From Abyssibius sp040880065 (GTDB lineage: Bacteria; Pseudomonadota; Alphaproteobacteria; Rhodobacterales; Rhodobacteraceae), in NCBI GenBank assembly GCA_040880065.1, contig JBBDJE010000037.1, forward strand, positions 1 through 25,230: 25,230 bases of DNA. The letters run 5' to 3'. Shown piece by piece: positions 7,097-14,335 of this stretch; within the stretch, counting starts at the first letter, position 1; each line of letters starts with the position of its first letter. Position numbers and translations under genes: made by a program. The notes under the pieces were generated by a model. That model saw only the letters and a program-made list of their open reading frames with translations. It did no database searches and was not told where the DNA came from.

Positions 7097-7534
7097 TCAG
7101 ACAACCAGAACGGGGCATTCGGCCACACTTGTCACCTTGTGCGACACGCTGCCGAGCAGATATTGATCGACGGTGCCGGCACCGCGGCTGCCCAGAACGA
7201 TCAGATCGTTTTCATGTTCTTTGGCAAATGCCAGAATACTGCGCGCCACCGGCCCGTTGCGCACGAAGGCCCGCGGGTCTTTGGCACCGAGCGCCTGCGC
7301 ATGTTCCTTGGCGCTTTTGGCGATGCCGCTGGCATGGTCGCGCAACACATCGTCGAGCGGGTCGGGGTTGTCACGACGCACCATTGAAAGCGACGCTTCC
7401 AGCATACCGTGGTGGCGATAGACCGTAAGGATGGTGATCGTTCCACCCGTCAGCAGGGAAAGCTTTGCGGCAATTTCTAGCGCCGACATTGCGGCCTCTG
7501 ATCCATCCATGGGGACAAGAATTTTCTGGAACAT
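7097..7534 (-). CDS. usp: Universal stress protein of the ectoine TRAP operon (TeaD-like UspA)
   Basis: From the ATG at 7534 the product has 145 residues and opens with MFQKILVPMDGSEAA, the standard Usp beginning. The C-terminal ATP-binding signature G-x2-G-x9-G-S is present as GSRGAGTVDQYLLGSVSH. The frame also has a GTG start at 7549 (adding five residues) that would overlap the uehC TGA by four bases, so the start could be there. A Usp gene directly behind the ectoine TRAP genes parallels teaD of Halomonas elongata, whose ATP-binding product modulates the TeaABC transporter. The same role, adjusting ectoine uptake, is the likely one here. Confidence 0.88.
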   Translation of the reverse strand: MFQKILVPMDGSEAAMSALEIAAKLSLLTGGTITILTVYRHHGMLEASLSMVRRDNPDPLDDVLRDHASGIAKSAKEHAQALGAKDPRAFVRNGPVARSILAFAKEHENDLIVLGSRGAGTVDQYLLGSVSHKVTSVAECPVLVV

Positions 7535-7545
7535 GGTGCGAAAAC

Positions 7546-8832
7546 TCACTTGTCAAATGCCAGATCACGCAAGAACAGCGCAATCGGGGGATAGAAAATA
7601 AGCAGAACCGAAACGGAAAGCAGGATGGCGATGAATGGCGGCGTGCCGCGGATGACCTCGATATAGGGGCGTTTGAACACGGCAATCGCGGTAAAAATAT
7701 CGCATCCGAAGGGTGGCGTGGCCGAGCCGATGGCAACCTGCAAGGTGATGATCGTGCCGACCAGAACCGGGTCGAGCCCGACGCTTTTGACAATGGGCGC
7801 GAAGATCGGAACCAACACGAGGATGACCACGATCGGGTCAACGAACATGCACCCCACGAAAAACGCAATGGAGATCACGAACAAGACGCCAATCGGCCCC
7901 ATTTCGGTAATGCCGACAGCACCCAATATCGCCTGAGGGATCTGCGCAAAGGAGATCACCCAGGAAAACGCAGCGCCTGCCGCCACCAGAATGAACACAA
8001 CCGCTGTAATCAAGCCGGTAGATTTGGCGGTTTCATAGACGCCGCGCAGCGACAATTCCCTGAAAACCACGACTTCAAGAATCAGTGCATAAAGAACGCA
8101 TGCCGCCGCCGCTTCGGTCGGCGAGAATACGCCCCCATAAATACCACCGATGATGATGGCCGGAAAGCCCAGCGGCCAGAGCGCGCGGCGAATGGCAGCG
8201 AACCGTTCAAGCCATGTGGATTTTTGTTCGGTGGGGACATTGTTGCGCCAAGCATAGTAATAGGCATAGCCCGAAAACAGGCACAGGATAAGCAAGCCCG
8301 GGCCAATGCCCGCGATAAACAATTCGGCAATGGATGTGTTGGACACCACACCGTAGATGATCATGCCGATCGAAGGCGGGATCAAAAAGGCGATGTCGGA
8401 GGCGTTGACGATGAGCGCCAGCACGAAGTTGTCCTTGTAGCCCGCCTTGAGCATACGCGGCCTAAGCGGGCCGCCCACGGCGACAACCGTGGCCTGTGTC
8501 GACCCGGAGACGGCTCCGAACATTGTGCAGGCGGCGGCGGTGGATATCGCCAGCCCACCGCGCACATGGCCAACGAAATTCATCACCAGATCGATCAGAC
8601 GGTTTGCGGATTGGCCGCGTGTCATGATATCGGCCGCGAAAATGAACATCGGCACGGCAATGAGCGATGCGGGGCGGATGCCCGCCATCATTTGCTGAAT
8701 CATGGTTTCCATCTGACCCAGCCCGCCAAACATCATCACGAAGCCGACCATGGCGCCCGCGAGCAGCGGGACCATCATGGGAAAGCCCAGCAAGAGCAGA
8801 GCGATCATGAGAATGAAGATCGTAGCGGCCAT
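7546..8832 (-). CDS. uehC: Ectoine/hydroxyectoine TRAP transporter, large permease UehC (DctM type)
   Basis: The product has 428 residues and is almost entirely hydrophobic, with about 12 membrane segments. It carries DctM-family signatures: VPMFIFAADIM near 60, FGAVSGSTQATVVAVG near 105, NASDIAFLIPPSIGMIIYG near 143, GGVFSPTEAAA near 230 and SATPPFGCDIF near 375. This subunit is the sodium-coupled transport channel of a TRAP system. It forms the membrane complex with UehB and receives substrate from UehA. Its ATG lies three bases after the uehB stop and its stop runs into usp. Specificity for ectoines is inferred from the linked eut genes rather than from the permease itself. Confidence 0.92.
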   Translation of the reverse strand: MAATIFILMIALLLLGFPMMVPLLAGAMVGFVMMFGGLGQMETMIQQMMAGIRPASLIAVPMFIFAADIMTRGQSANRLIDLVMNFVGHVRGGLAISTAAACTMFGAVSGSTQATVVAVGGPLRPRMLKAGYKDNFVLALIVNASDIAFLIPPSIGMIIYGVVSNTSIAELFIAGIGPGLLILCLFSGYAYYYAWRNNVPTEQKSTWLERFAAIRRALWPLGFPAIIIGGIYGGVFSPTEAAAACVLYALILEVVVFRELSLRGVYETAKSTGLITAVVFILVAAGAAFSWVISFAQIPQAILGAVGITEMGPIGVLFVISIAFFVGCMFVDPIVVILVLVPIFAPIVKSVGLDPVLVGTIITLQVAIGSATPPFGCDIFTAIAVFKRPYIEVIRGTPPFIAILLSVSVLLIFYPPIALFLRDLAFDK

Positions 8833-8835
8833 GTG

Positions 8836-9456
8836 TCAGACTTCCTGATCTTTATCATCATAGCCTTCGATCACGCCGGTCGAAAGGTAGATGTCTTTTG
8901 AGATATGGTTCTTGATGGCGGTCAGGGCATATTGCATTCCGGTCATGAAAAAACCAACCGGCACCCAGATGAGAATCCACCAGACGGGAATTTGCAACGA
9001 GGGCAGAACCCGCCCGCGAGAGGCCTGGGTGATGATATAGTTGATGGAATAGTAGCAAAGCGCGAACATTATGGCCGAGGTCACAAGAGCAATCAGGATC
9101 ATGAGCCACTTGCGCGCCCGGGGGGGGAGCGTGTCGAATATCGCGGACATGCGGATGTGGCGACCATGCCGCGCAGCATAGCTGAGGCCGGCAAAGGTGA
9201 TCAGGATGATGAGAATACGGTTCAGCTCTTCAGAGAAAAACAGGCTCGAGCCGAACACAAAGCGGCCCACGACATTGGCGATTGTATTGGTCGCCATCAG
9301 CAGCACACCGACTGCTAGCAGCACAGCCTCGACCTTGGCGATGGCGCTGTCGATTGTTCCCAATACACCGGGCAGAGAGGATATATAGGCGCCGACATCC
9401 GCCTCGTCGGGCAGTTTTGGCGGGGCAACCTCGTCTTTCATCGGATCGTCTTGCAC
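8836..9456 (-). CDS. uehB: Ectoine/hydroxyectoine TRAP transporter, small permease UehB (DctQ type)
   Basis: The product has 206 residues with four membrane segments (roughly 40-62, 75-95, 115-135 and 155-175) and a DctQ-family core with FFSEELNRILIILITFAG and RHGRHIRMSAI. The N-terminal cytoplasmic extension of about 35 residues is longer than in many DctQ proteins. I chose the GTG at 9456 because AGGAAA lies nine bases upstream; the ATG at 9441 has no ribosome site. It sits 75 bases after uehA, a gap filled largely by a strong hairpin, and three bases before uehC. Confidence 0.9.
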   Translation of the reverse strand: MQDDPMKDEVAPPKLPDEADVGAYISSLPGVLGTIDSAIAKVEAVLLAVGVLLMATNTIANVVGRFVFGSSLFFSEELNRILIILITFAGLSYAARHGRHIRMSAIFDTLPPRARKWLMILIALVTSAIMFALCYYSINYIITQASRGRVLPSLQIPVWWILIWVPVGFFMTGMQYALTAIKNHISKDIYLSTGVIEGYDDKDQEV

Positions 9457-9479
9457 GGGCGGCTTTCCTCATTGATCGG

Positions 9480-9504
9480 GGCAGCGGCGACGACCGCCGC
9501 TGCC
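9480..9504 (-). other. Strong intercistronic stem-loop between uehA and uehB
   Basis: Perfect 10-bp GC-rich arms at 9480-9489 (GGCAGCGGCG) and 9495-9504 enclose a five-base loop. It lies 27 bases after the uehA stop and is not followed by a U-run, so it is unlikely to be a full terminator. Such structures protect the upstream mRNA from 3' decay and would allow the binding protein to be made in excess over the permeases. Confidence 0.65.
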
Positions 9505-9531
9505 AGCTGTGTCATAAAGGCCGTGGCCCGG

Positions 9532-10536
9532 TCAGTTCGCGGCTGCTGCGGCTTCGAGATCGGCCTTCATCTGTGTTAGAATGGCTTCACCCCCCGCGCC
9601 AGTCATGGCGATGAAAGCGGCTTCGACCTCGGCTGCGGTTTCCATGAACGGCAGGCGTGCTTCGTCAGACAGGATGTTGATCACCATCTCGGGCTTTATC
9701 TCCTGAATGGTGGCAAGCGCCTGTGCCTGAAGACCTTGCTGGTAGTCGAGAATGAAATCGAATGCGGACTGGGTAGCAGCATCGACCAGCGCCTGTTCTT
9801 CCGGTGACAGGTCCTCATAGAATTCCTTGTTGGCCATCACGGCAGTGGTGAAGTTGTTATGGCCGATGCAGGTGATGACGTTTGTCACCTCGTACATGCG
9901 CGTCGATTCAAGGAAGAAACCCGGGTTTTCCTGCCCCTGGATGATACCGGTTTGCAGCGCGCCATATACCTCGCCCCATGGCAACGGGGTCGGTGTGGCG
10001 CCAAAGGCCTGATAGCTTGCGACCAAGAGCGGGTTGGTCATGACGCGAAACTTCACCTCGTTCAGGTCAGCGGGGCTGTGCACAGGTTCCTGCGTTGTCA
10101 TACAGACCTCGCCTTCGGGGAACATGGTCAGCAATTCGAGCCCCTGCTCGGCGTAAAGCACCGGAAACAACTCGTTAATGGCGACGGAATCGCGAAAGAA
10201 ACGCTGAAGCGTCGCTTCGTCCTGCGGCAGCAGGTAGGGCACAAAAAACACCTGAGCTTCAGGGATCAGCGCACCGGTAAAGCCGGGCGACTGGTCGACG
10301 AATTGCAGAATGCCAGCCTGTGCCTGTTCCATGATGTCAGCAGATTCGCCAAGCGTCCCGAACGGAAAAAGCTGAACGGTATGGTCAGAATTTGCCTCGA
10401 TATAGGCTTTGAAATGTTGTGCGAATTGCCCCTGGACTTCTTCCATCGACTCTTCAAAGGCATAGCGCCATGTGTCGGCTTGAACGATGCTTGCACCAAA
10501 GGCCATGACCGTAGCGGTGCTTAAGAGTAATTTCAT
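9532..10536 (-). CDS. uehA: Ectoine/hydroxyectoine TRAP transporter, periplasmic binding protein UehA (DctP type)
   Basis: The product has 334 residues. Residues 1-20 are a signal peptide ending ...ASIVQA before DTWRYAFEES. The DctP family layout follows: the early FGTLGESADIMEQAQAGILQFVDQ, the conserved arginine in EVKFRVMTNPLL (about 165), which in TRAP binding proteins clamps the ligand carboxylate, and WGEVYGALQTGIIQGQENP. TeaA and UehA relatives bind ectoine and hydroxyectoine with aromatic residues plus that arginine, so the assignment is consistent, though specificity is set mainly by context. AAGGGAAAG precedes the ATG. It is the first gene of the transport and breakdown operon, with a 215-base control region separating it from enuR. 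Confidence 0.93.
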   Translation of the reverse strand: MKLLLSTATVMAFGASIVQADTWRYAFEESMEEVQGQFAQHFKAYIEANSDHTVQLFPFGTLGESADIMEQAQAGILQFVDQSPGFTGALIPEAQVFFVPYLLPQDEATLQRFFRDSVAINELFPVLYAEQGLELLTMFPEGEVCMTTQEPVHSPADLNEVKFRVMTNPLLVASYQAFGATPTPLPWGEVYGALQTGIIQGQENPGFFLESTRMYEVTNVITCIGHNNFTTAVMANKEFYEDLSPEEQALVDAATQSAFDFILDYQQGLQAQALATIQEIKPEMVINILSDEARLPFMETAAEVEAAFIAMTGAGGEAILTQMKADLEAAAAAN

Positions 10537-10575
10537 ATCTTTCCCTTTCTTTTCAGTGGTTTGCTTTGTCGGTAA

Positions 10576-10625
10576 CCAACACTGTTTTCTGTGTGTTGGC
10601 CTGCGCTCTCATATGTTTGTGTTGG
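10576..10625. promoter_or_regulatory. Candidate regulator site: three copies of CCAACAC/GTGTTGG upstream of uehA
   Basis: CCAACAC at 10576-10582 and GTGTTGG at 10593-10599 form a 7-bp inverted repeat. A second TGTGTTGG at 10618-10625 repeats, 26 bases away, the TGTGTTGG at 10592-10599. Two direct copies plus one inverted copy is the arrangement described for operators of several MocR regulators such as PdxR. The block lies 40-90 bases before the uehA ATG. Binding by EnuR is an inference. Confidence 0.4.
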
Positions 10626-10699
10626 TCCACTGTCGTGAAGCGCTTGCGTCAAAGGACGACATAGCGATACATACCATGTCAATGTTTATATTGAACCAT

Positions 10700-10716
10700 G
10701 ACAATTTTGGATTGTC
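10700..10716. promoter_or_regulatory. Palindrome GACAAT-n5-ATTGTC in the enuR-uehA gap; candidate EnuR site
   Basis: The 17-bp palindrome has perfect 6-bp arms. The same hexamers occur three times in the 53-bp enuR-asnC gap (12133, 12164, 12171), and the longer string CCATGACAATTT is shared by both places. A minus-strand TTGACA lies next to it (10682-10677), but I see no good -10 at the right distance. Confidence 0.35.
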
Positions 10717-10751
10717 GGGATATTAGGTGGTTTTGTGCGTTGCGCGGTTGC

Positions 10752-12140
10752 TCAGAGCGCGAAAACCGCCGGTTCCTGTGTGCTTTGTGCCAGCGTTGAA
10801 AGAATGCGCAAGCCTTCGGCCAGATCGCGTTCGCTGGTGGCGCCAAGACAGATGCGCACGCCGTTGGGATGGTCGTTGTCGCTTACCTGAAAATTCGCGG
10901 AAGCCCCGATTGCCACGCGTTCATTGCGCGCATGGGCCACAAATTCCGGTGCGCTCCAGTCTTCGGGCAGGTTCAACCAGACATGCATGCCGCTTTCGCC
11001 GGAGCGCAGATCGAGATGGCCCAAAATCTTGCGCGCCAGCCGGTTGCGGCGGGTAAACTGCTCTTGCTGGAAACGCAGCATATCGCTCGCCGTGCCGTCG
11101 TTTATCCAGCGTGTTGCGATTTCTGCGATCAGCGGGGTCGCCATCCATGATGTGACAAGATGGCGTGTGCGCGATGTTGTCACCAGCCTGTCGGGCACCA
11201 CCAGCCAGCCAATGCGCATGCCGGCGACAGTCAGTTTGCTAAGCCCCGTCAGGTAAAGCGTGCGTTCGGGCGCGAGCGCGGCCAGTGGTGGCGGCCGGTT
11301 TTTCATAACCGGCCCCCAGGCATCGTTTTCGATGATAAGCAAATCGCATTTTCGTGCCACCTCGACAATGGCTAGGCGGCGGGCTTCGGACATGAATGCG
11401 GTTGTCGGGCTCAGGCCCGAAGGCATGACGAAAATCGCCGTTGCCCCTTTGGTCGCAGCATCATGAACGGCCTGTGGCAACAGGCCCTCGGCATCCATCG
11501 CAACGCCCTTCATGCGCAGCCCGAGCGACCGGCCCAGCGCTTTTATCGTGTGATGGCCAAGGTCTTCGGTCAGGATCACATCACCAGGCACAGCGGCTGT
11601 CATCAGCGCGACTGTCATTGCAGTGGTGCAGCCATTGGTTGGCAGAATACGTTCACGCGGCACATCGAGTCCGCAGTGCTGTTGCAGCCAGATTTGCGCG
11701 GCATCGCAGTGGCTGCGCAGCGTCGTGCGCGGCCGGAAGGACGAATAGGCACTGATGGGGAGGTCCTCGGCAAGCGCGCGCAGTGCGTCGCGCATCCGCT
11801 CGTCATGCCATGCGGAACGGACGGGAACGAGCATGGACAGGTCGATCACCTGTTCGCTTTCGCCAACCGCCTGCCATGGCGTTCCCACCTCGGCCGAACC
11901 CGCCGTGACATAGCTGCCGCGCCCGACTTCGCCCTTGATCAGCCCGATTCGTGTCAGCTCTTCATAGGCACGGCTAATGGTATGAATGCTGACGCCCAGA
12001 TCATAGGCAAGGCGGCGGTGTGGGGGCAGTCGCATCCCGTTTTTGAACTCGCCTGCTGCAACGGCTTCAATAAAGGCTTGGGCTATTGACCGATAGATCG
12101 GCCGTTTCAGGCGGTCGGGCGAAGGTGGCCAAATTGTCAT
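10752..12140 (-). CDS. enuR: MocR/GntR-family PLP-dependent regulator EnuR of ectoine use
   Basis: From the ATG at 12140 the product has 462 residues. Residues 10-80 are a GntR-type winged helix (FKNGMRLPPHRRLAYDLGV, HTISRAYEEL, GEVGRGSYVTAG). The remainder is a class I aminotransferase-like domain with NGCTTAMTVAL (169-179) and the cofactor lysine K302 in TGLSKLTVAGMRIGW. As I recall, the PLP lysine of Ruegeria pomeroyi EnuR is also Lys302. EnuR represses ectoine catabolic genes; internal inducers derived from ectoine (N-alpha-acetyl-diaminobutyrate, diaminobutyrate) react with the PLP and relieve repression. No clear ribosome site precedes the ATG; the frame is open for 107 codons further upstream, but that stretch lies over asnC and is not protein-like. 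It is divergent from asnC with a 53-bp gap. Confidence 0.92.
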   Translation of the reverse strand: MTIWPPSPDRLKRPIYRSIAQAFIEAVAAGEFKNGMRLPPHRRLAYDLGVSIHTISRAYEELTRIGLIKGEVGRGSYVTAGSAEVGTPWQAVGESEQVIDLSMLVPVRSAWHDERMRDALRALAEDLPISAYSSFRPRTTLRSHCDAAQIWLQQHCGLDVPRERILPTNGCTTAMTVALMTAAVPGDVILTEDLGHHTIKALGRSLGLRMKGVAMDAEGLLPQAVHDAATKGATAIFVMPSGLSPTTAFMSEARRLAIVEVARKCDLLIIENDAWGPVMKNRPPPLAALAPERTLYLTGLSKLTVAGMRIGWLVVPDRLVTTSRTRHLVTSWMATPLIAEIATRWINDGTASDMLRFQQEQFTRRNRLARKILGHLDLRSGESGMHVWLNLPEDWSAPEFVAHARNERVAIGASANFQVSDNDHPNGVRICLGATSERDLAEGLRILSTLAQSTQEPAVFAL

Positions 12141-12176
12141 GGAATCATGATGTTCTGATGCAAGACAATTGACAAT
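12133..12176. promoter_or_regulatory. enuR-asnC divergent control region with three GACAAT/ATTGTC half-sites
   Basis: ATTGTC at 12133-12138 (overlapping the enuR start codon), GACAAT at 12164-12169 and GACAAT at 12171-12176 lie within the short divergent gap. TTGACA at 12169-12174 overlaps the last two and could be a plus-strand -35, but no convincing -10 follows. The half-sites match the palindrome before uehA, so one regulator, EnuR or the AsnC protein, may serve both regions. Confidence 0.4.
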
Positions 12177-12193
12177 CCCTTTTGGACAACGAC

Positions 12194-12694
12194 ATGGTTT
12201 TCGGCATGGCACTGGCAATTGATGATCGTGATTTGAAGATACTGGCCGTTCTGAGCCGCGAAGGGCGTTTGTCAAAGTCCGAACTGGCCGAACGGGTGAA
12301 CCTTTCGGCCAGCCCTTGCGCCGAACGGCTGCGCAGGCTGGAAGCGGCGGGCCTGATTCGCGGCTATGGCGCGCAGGTGGATATCGCGAAGATCGGCCCG
12401 TCCATACGGGTTTTTGTGATGGTCGAATTGGATGCGCACAAAGCCGTGAGTTTTCAGACATTCGAGCGGGCGGTGGCGGCAGTGCCCGAAATCACCGGGT
12501 GCTGGGCGCTCGGGGGCGGGTTTGATTACCTGTTGCGTGTGGTGGCGCGCGATCTCATTGCCTATCAGACGCTGATTGACGGATTGCTGCAGGCGCCCAC
12601 GGGAATGCTGCGGTATTTCACCTATGTGGTGACCAAGGAAATTCGGGATATGCCGCCGCCTGTTGATCTGCTGTTCGGTGATAACTGCGGCTAG
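12194..12694 (+). CDS. asnC: AsnC/Lrp-family transcriptional regulator of the ectoine cluster
   Basis: The product has 166 residues from the ATG at 12194 (an ATG at 12206 is equally possible; a TTG at 12182 is less likely). The N-terminal helix-turn-helix reads LAIDDRDLKILAVLSREG followed by SKSELAERVNLSASPCAERL and RLEAAGLIRGYGAQVD, the Lrp hallmark. The C-terminal half (about 70-160) is the RAM ligand domain with VAAVPEITGCWALGGGFDYL and LRVVARDL. An AsnC-type regulator is a standard member of ectoine catabolic clusters (Halomonas DoeX binds DNA in the same setting). It probably senses an amino-acid intermediate. It begins the plus-strand unit asnC-ssd-atf, with a small hairpin between it and ssd. 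Confidence 0.88.
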   Translation: MVFGMALAIDDRDLKILAVLSREGRLSKSELAERVNLSASPCAERLRRLEAAGLIRGYGAQVDIAKIGPSIRVFVMVELDAHKAVSFQTFERAVAAVPEITGCWALGGGFDYLLRVVARDLIAYQTLIDGLLQAPTGMLRYFTYVVTKEIRDMPPPVDLLFGDNCG

Positions 12695-12704
12695 AGCGGC
12701 AATG

Positions 12705-12727
12705 TTCAGCAGAAAGCGCTGAATTTT
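12705..12727 (+). terminator. Short terminator-like hairpin after asnC
   Basis: TTCAGC (12705-12710) pairs perfectly with GCTGAA (12718-12723) over a seven-base loop and is followed by TTTT. The stem is short, so it would probably cut transcription only partly, letting asnC be made in excess of ssd and atf or separating their control. Confidence 0.5.
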
Positions 12728-12803
12728 ATGCGCCATACAGAGATAATTGCGCCGCATTGGCGGGTAGGATTCCGGCATAATTTCCAGCCCTAAGGAGACG
12801 CCG

Positions 12804-14279
12804 ATGACCCCCGCCGCTGTTGCCAATGACATAGCAAATGACCTCGCCGACCCGCGCCTGTGGCACGATATGTCGTTTATCAACGGCCAGTGGACTGCCG
12901 GTGCTGAAACGTTCGAGGTTTTCAACCCCGCCAATGGCCTGTCGCTCGGGCGGGTTGCCGCGTTGAGCGGTGCGCAGTCCGCGCGGGCTGTTGATGCGGC
13001 AAGCGAAGCGTTCGCGGGCTGGGCGGGGGCATTGCCACAAGAGCGCGCGCAGGTTTTGCGCCGGTGGTATGAGCTGGTGCTTGAAAATCGCGAAGACCTT
13101 GCGGTCATGATGACCGACGAGCAGGGCAAACCCCTTTCGGAAGCGCGCGGCGAGATCGACTATGCCGCCTCGTTTCTGGAGTTTTACGCCGAAGAGGCGC
13201 GGCGCCCAAACATCGAAAGCGTGACATCGCATTTGCCGAACGCGGAAATGGAACTCTGGCGCGAACCATGCGGGGTTGCGGCGCTGATTACTCCTTGGAA
13301 TTTTCCGTCGGCGATGCTGATGCGCAAGGCGGCGGCAGCCTTTGCCGCTGGCTGCACGGTTGTGGCGCATCCCTCTGCCGAAACGCCGAGATCGGCTCTG
13401 GCGCTGGCCGAACTCGCAGACCGCGCGGGGCTGCCCAAGGGTGTGTTCAATGTCGTGACCGGGGTCGCGCCGGTTGTGGTCGAGCCGTGGCTTGACGATG
13501 CACGCGTGCGGGTATTGTCGTTTACGGGGTCAACCGAAGTGGGCCGGCTGCTTTACCGCCGCTCTGCGGATACGGTCAAGCGGCTGGTTCTGGAACTGGG
13601 CGGTCATGCGCCGTTTATCCTTTTCGCCGATGCCGATCAGGACACCGCGATTGACGAGGCGATCAAGGCGAAATTCGCAACATCCGGCCAGGATTGTCTG
13701 GGGGCGAACCGGTTTTTTGTGGAGCGCTCGGTGTATGACCGGTTTTGTACGCGGTTCACCGAAAGCACACGCAAGCTGACCATTGGCGCAGGCCGTGACG
13801 ATTGTGATCTGGGGCCGTTGATGAACGCGGCGGCCATAGCCAAGCAGGTGGAACAGGTTGAGGACGCGGTGGCGCGTGGTGCGCGTGTGTTGACAGGCGG
13901 CAAGGTCTCCGCGCTGGGGCCGCTGTTTTTTGACCCGACGATTTTGGCAGATGTACCCGCCGATGCAAAGATTTTTCGTGAAGAGACATTCGGGCCAGTG
14001 GCCGCTATCGCTGCGTTTGACAGCGAGGATGAGGTTGTCACGCGGGCGAACGATACCGAATACGGGCTGATCGCCTATTTGCACAGCAATGACCCGCGCC
14101 GCATTCACCGCATCAGCCGCGCGCTGGATTTCGGCATGGTGGCGGTCAACCGCACCAAGGTGACCGGCGCGCCGATCCCTTTTGGCGGCAACAAGCAATC
14201 CGGCCTGGGGCGCGAAGGGGCGCGGTTTGGTTTGGAAGCCTTCACGGACATCAAATACGTCTGCCGCGACTGGGCTTGA
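12804..14279 (+). CDS. ssd: Aldehyde dehydrogenase, DoeC/Ssd type (aspartate-semialdehyde to aspartate)
   Basis: The product has 491 residues, the usual length of NAD(P)-dependent aldehyde dehydrogenases, with AAGGAG six bases before its ATG. Catalytic residues are all visible: N166 in TPWNFP, the general base E264 in LELGGHAP, the nucleophile C298 in SGQDCLGANR, and EETFGPVAA near 395. The position normally held by the cofactor-contacting Lys (VKPxE) is occupied by His: TVVAHPSAETP (186-196). By context it is the step that oxidises aspartate beta-semialdehyde, made by the neighbouring aminotransferase from diaminobutyrate, to aspartate. On family grounds alone it would be called succinate-semialdehyde dehydrogenase. 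Its stop is followed by atf after about 56 bases. Confidence 0.88.
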   Translation: MTPAAVANDIANDLADPRLWHDMSFINGQWTAGAETFEVFNPANGLSLGRVAALSGAQSARAVDAASEAFAGWAGALPQERAQVLRRWYELVLENREDLAVMMTDEQGKPLSEARGEIDYAASFLEFYAEEARRPNIESVTSHLPNAEMELWREPCGVAALITPWNFPSAMLMRKAAAAFAAGCTVVAHPSAETPRSALALAELADRAGLPKGVFNVVTGVAPVVVEPWLDDARVRVLSFTGSTEVGRLLYRRSADTVKRLVLELGGHAPFILFADADQDTAIDEAIKAKFATSGQDCLGANRFFVERSVYDRFCTRFTESTRKLTIGAGRDDCDLGPLMNAAAIAKQVEQVEDAVARGARVLTGGKVSALGPLFFDPTILADVPADAKIFREETFGPVAAIAAFDSEDEVVTRANDTEYGLIAYLHSNDPRRIHRISRALDFGMVAVNRTKVTGAPIPFGGNKQSGLGREGARFGLEAFTDIKYVCRDWA

Positions 14280-14335
14280 AGAGACTGGGCCTGACCGGAC
14301 CTGTCGAGACCGGGCAGAATATGACAGGAGCTATT

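Noticed and set aside
7465..8901. Long plus-strand open frame (478 codons) opposite usp and uehC
   Set aside because: It is rich in His, Asp, Arg and Asn with no hydrophobic core or motif, and is the complement of a clear DctM permease; an artefact of GC-biased codons.
12169..12196. TTGACA at 12169 as an asnC promoter
   Set aside because: The hexamer at the correct spacing falls on the asnC start codon and does not resemble a -10.
12141..12461. N-terminal extension of enuR by 107 residues
   Set aside because: The extension overlaps asnC on the other strand, has no domain character, and the winged-helix domain begins normally after the ATG at 12140.
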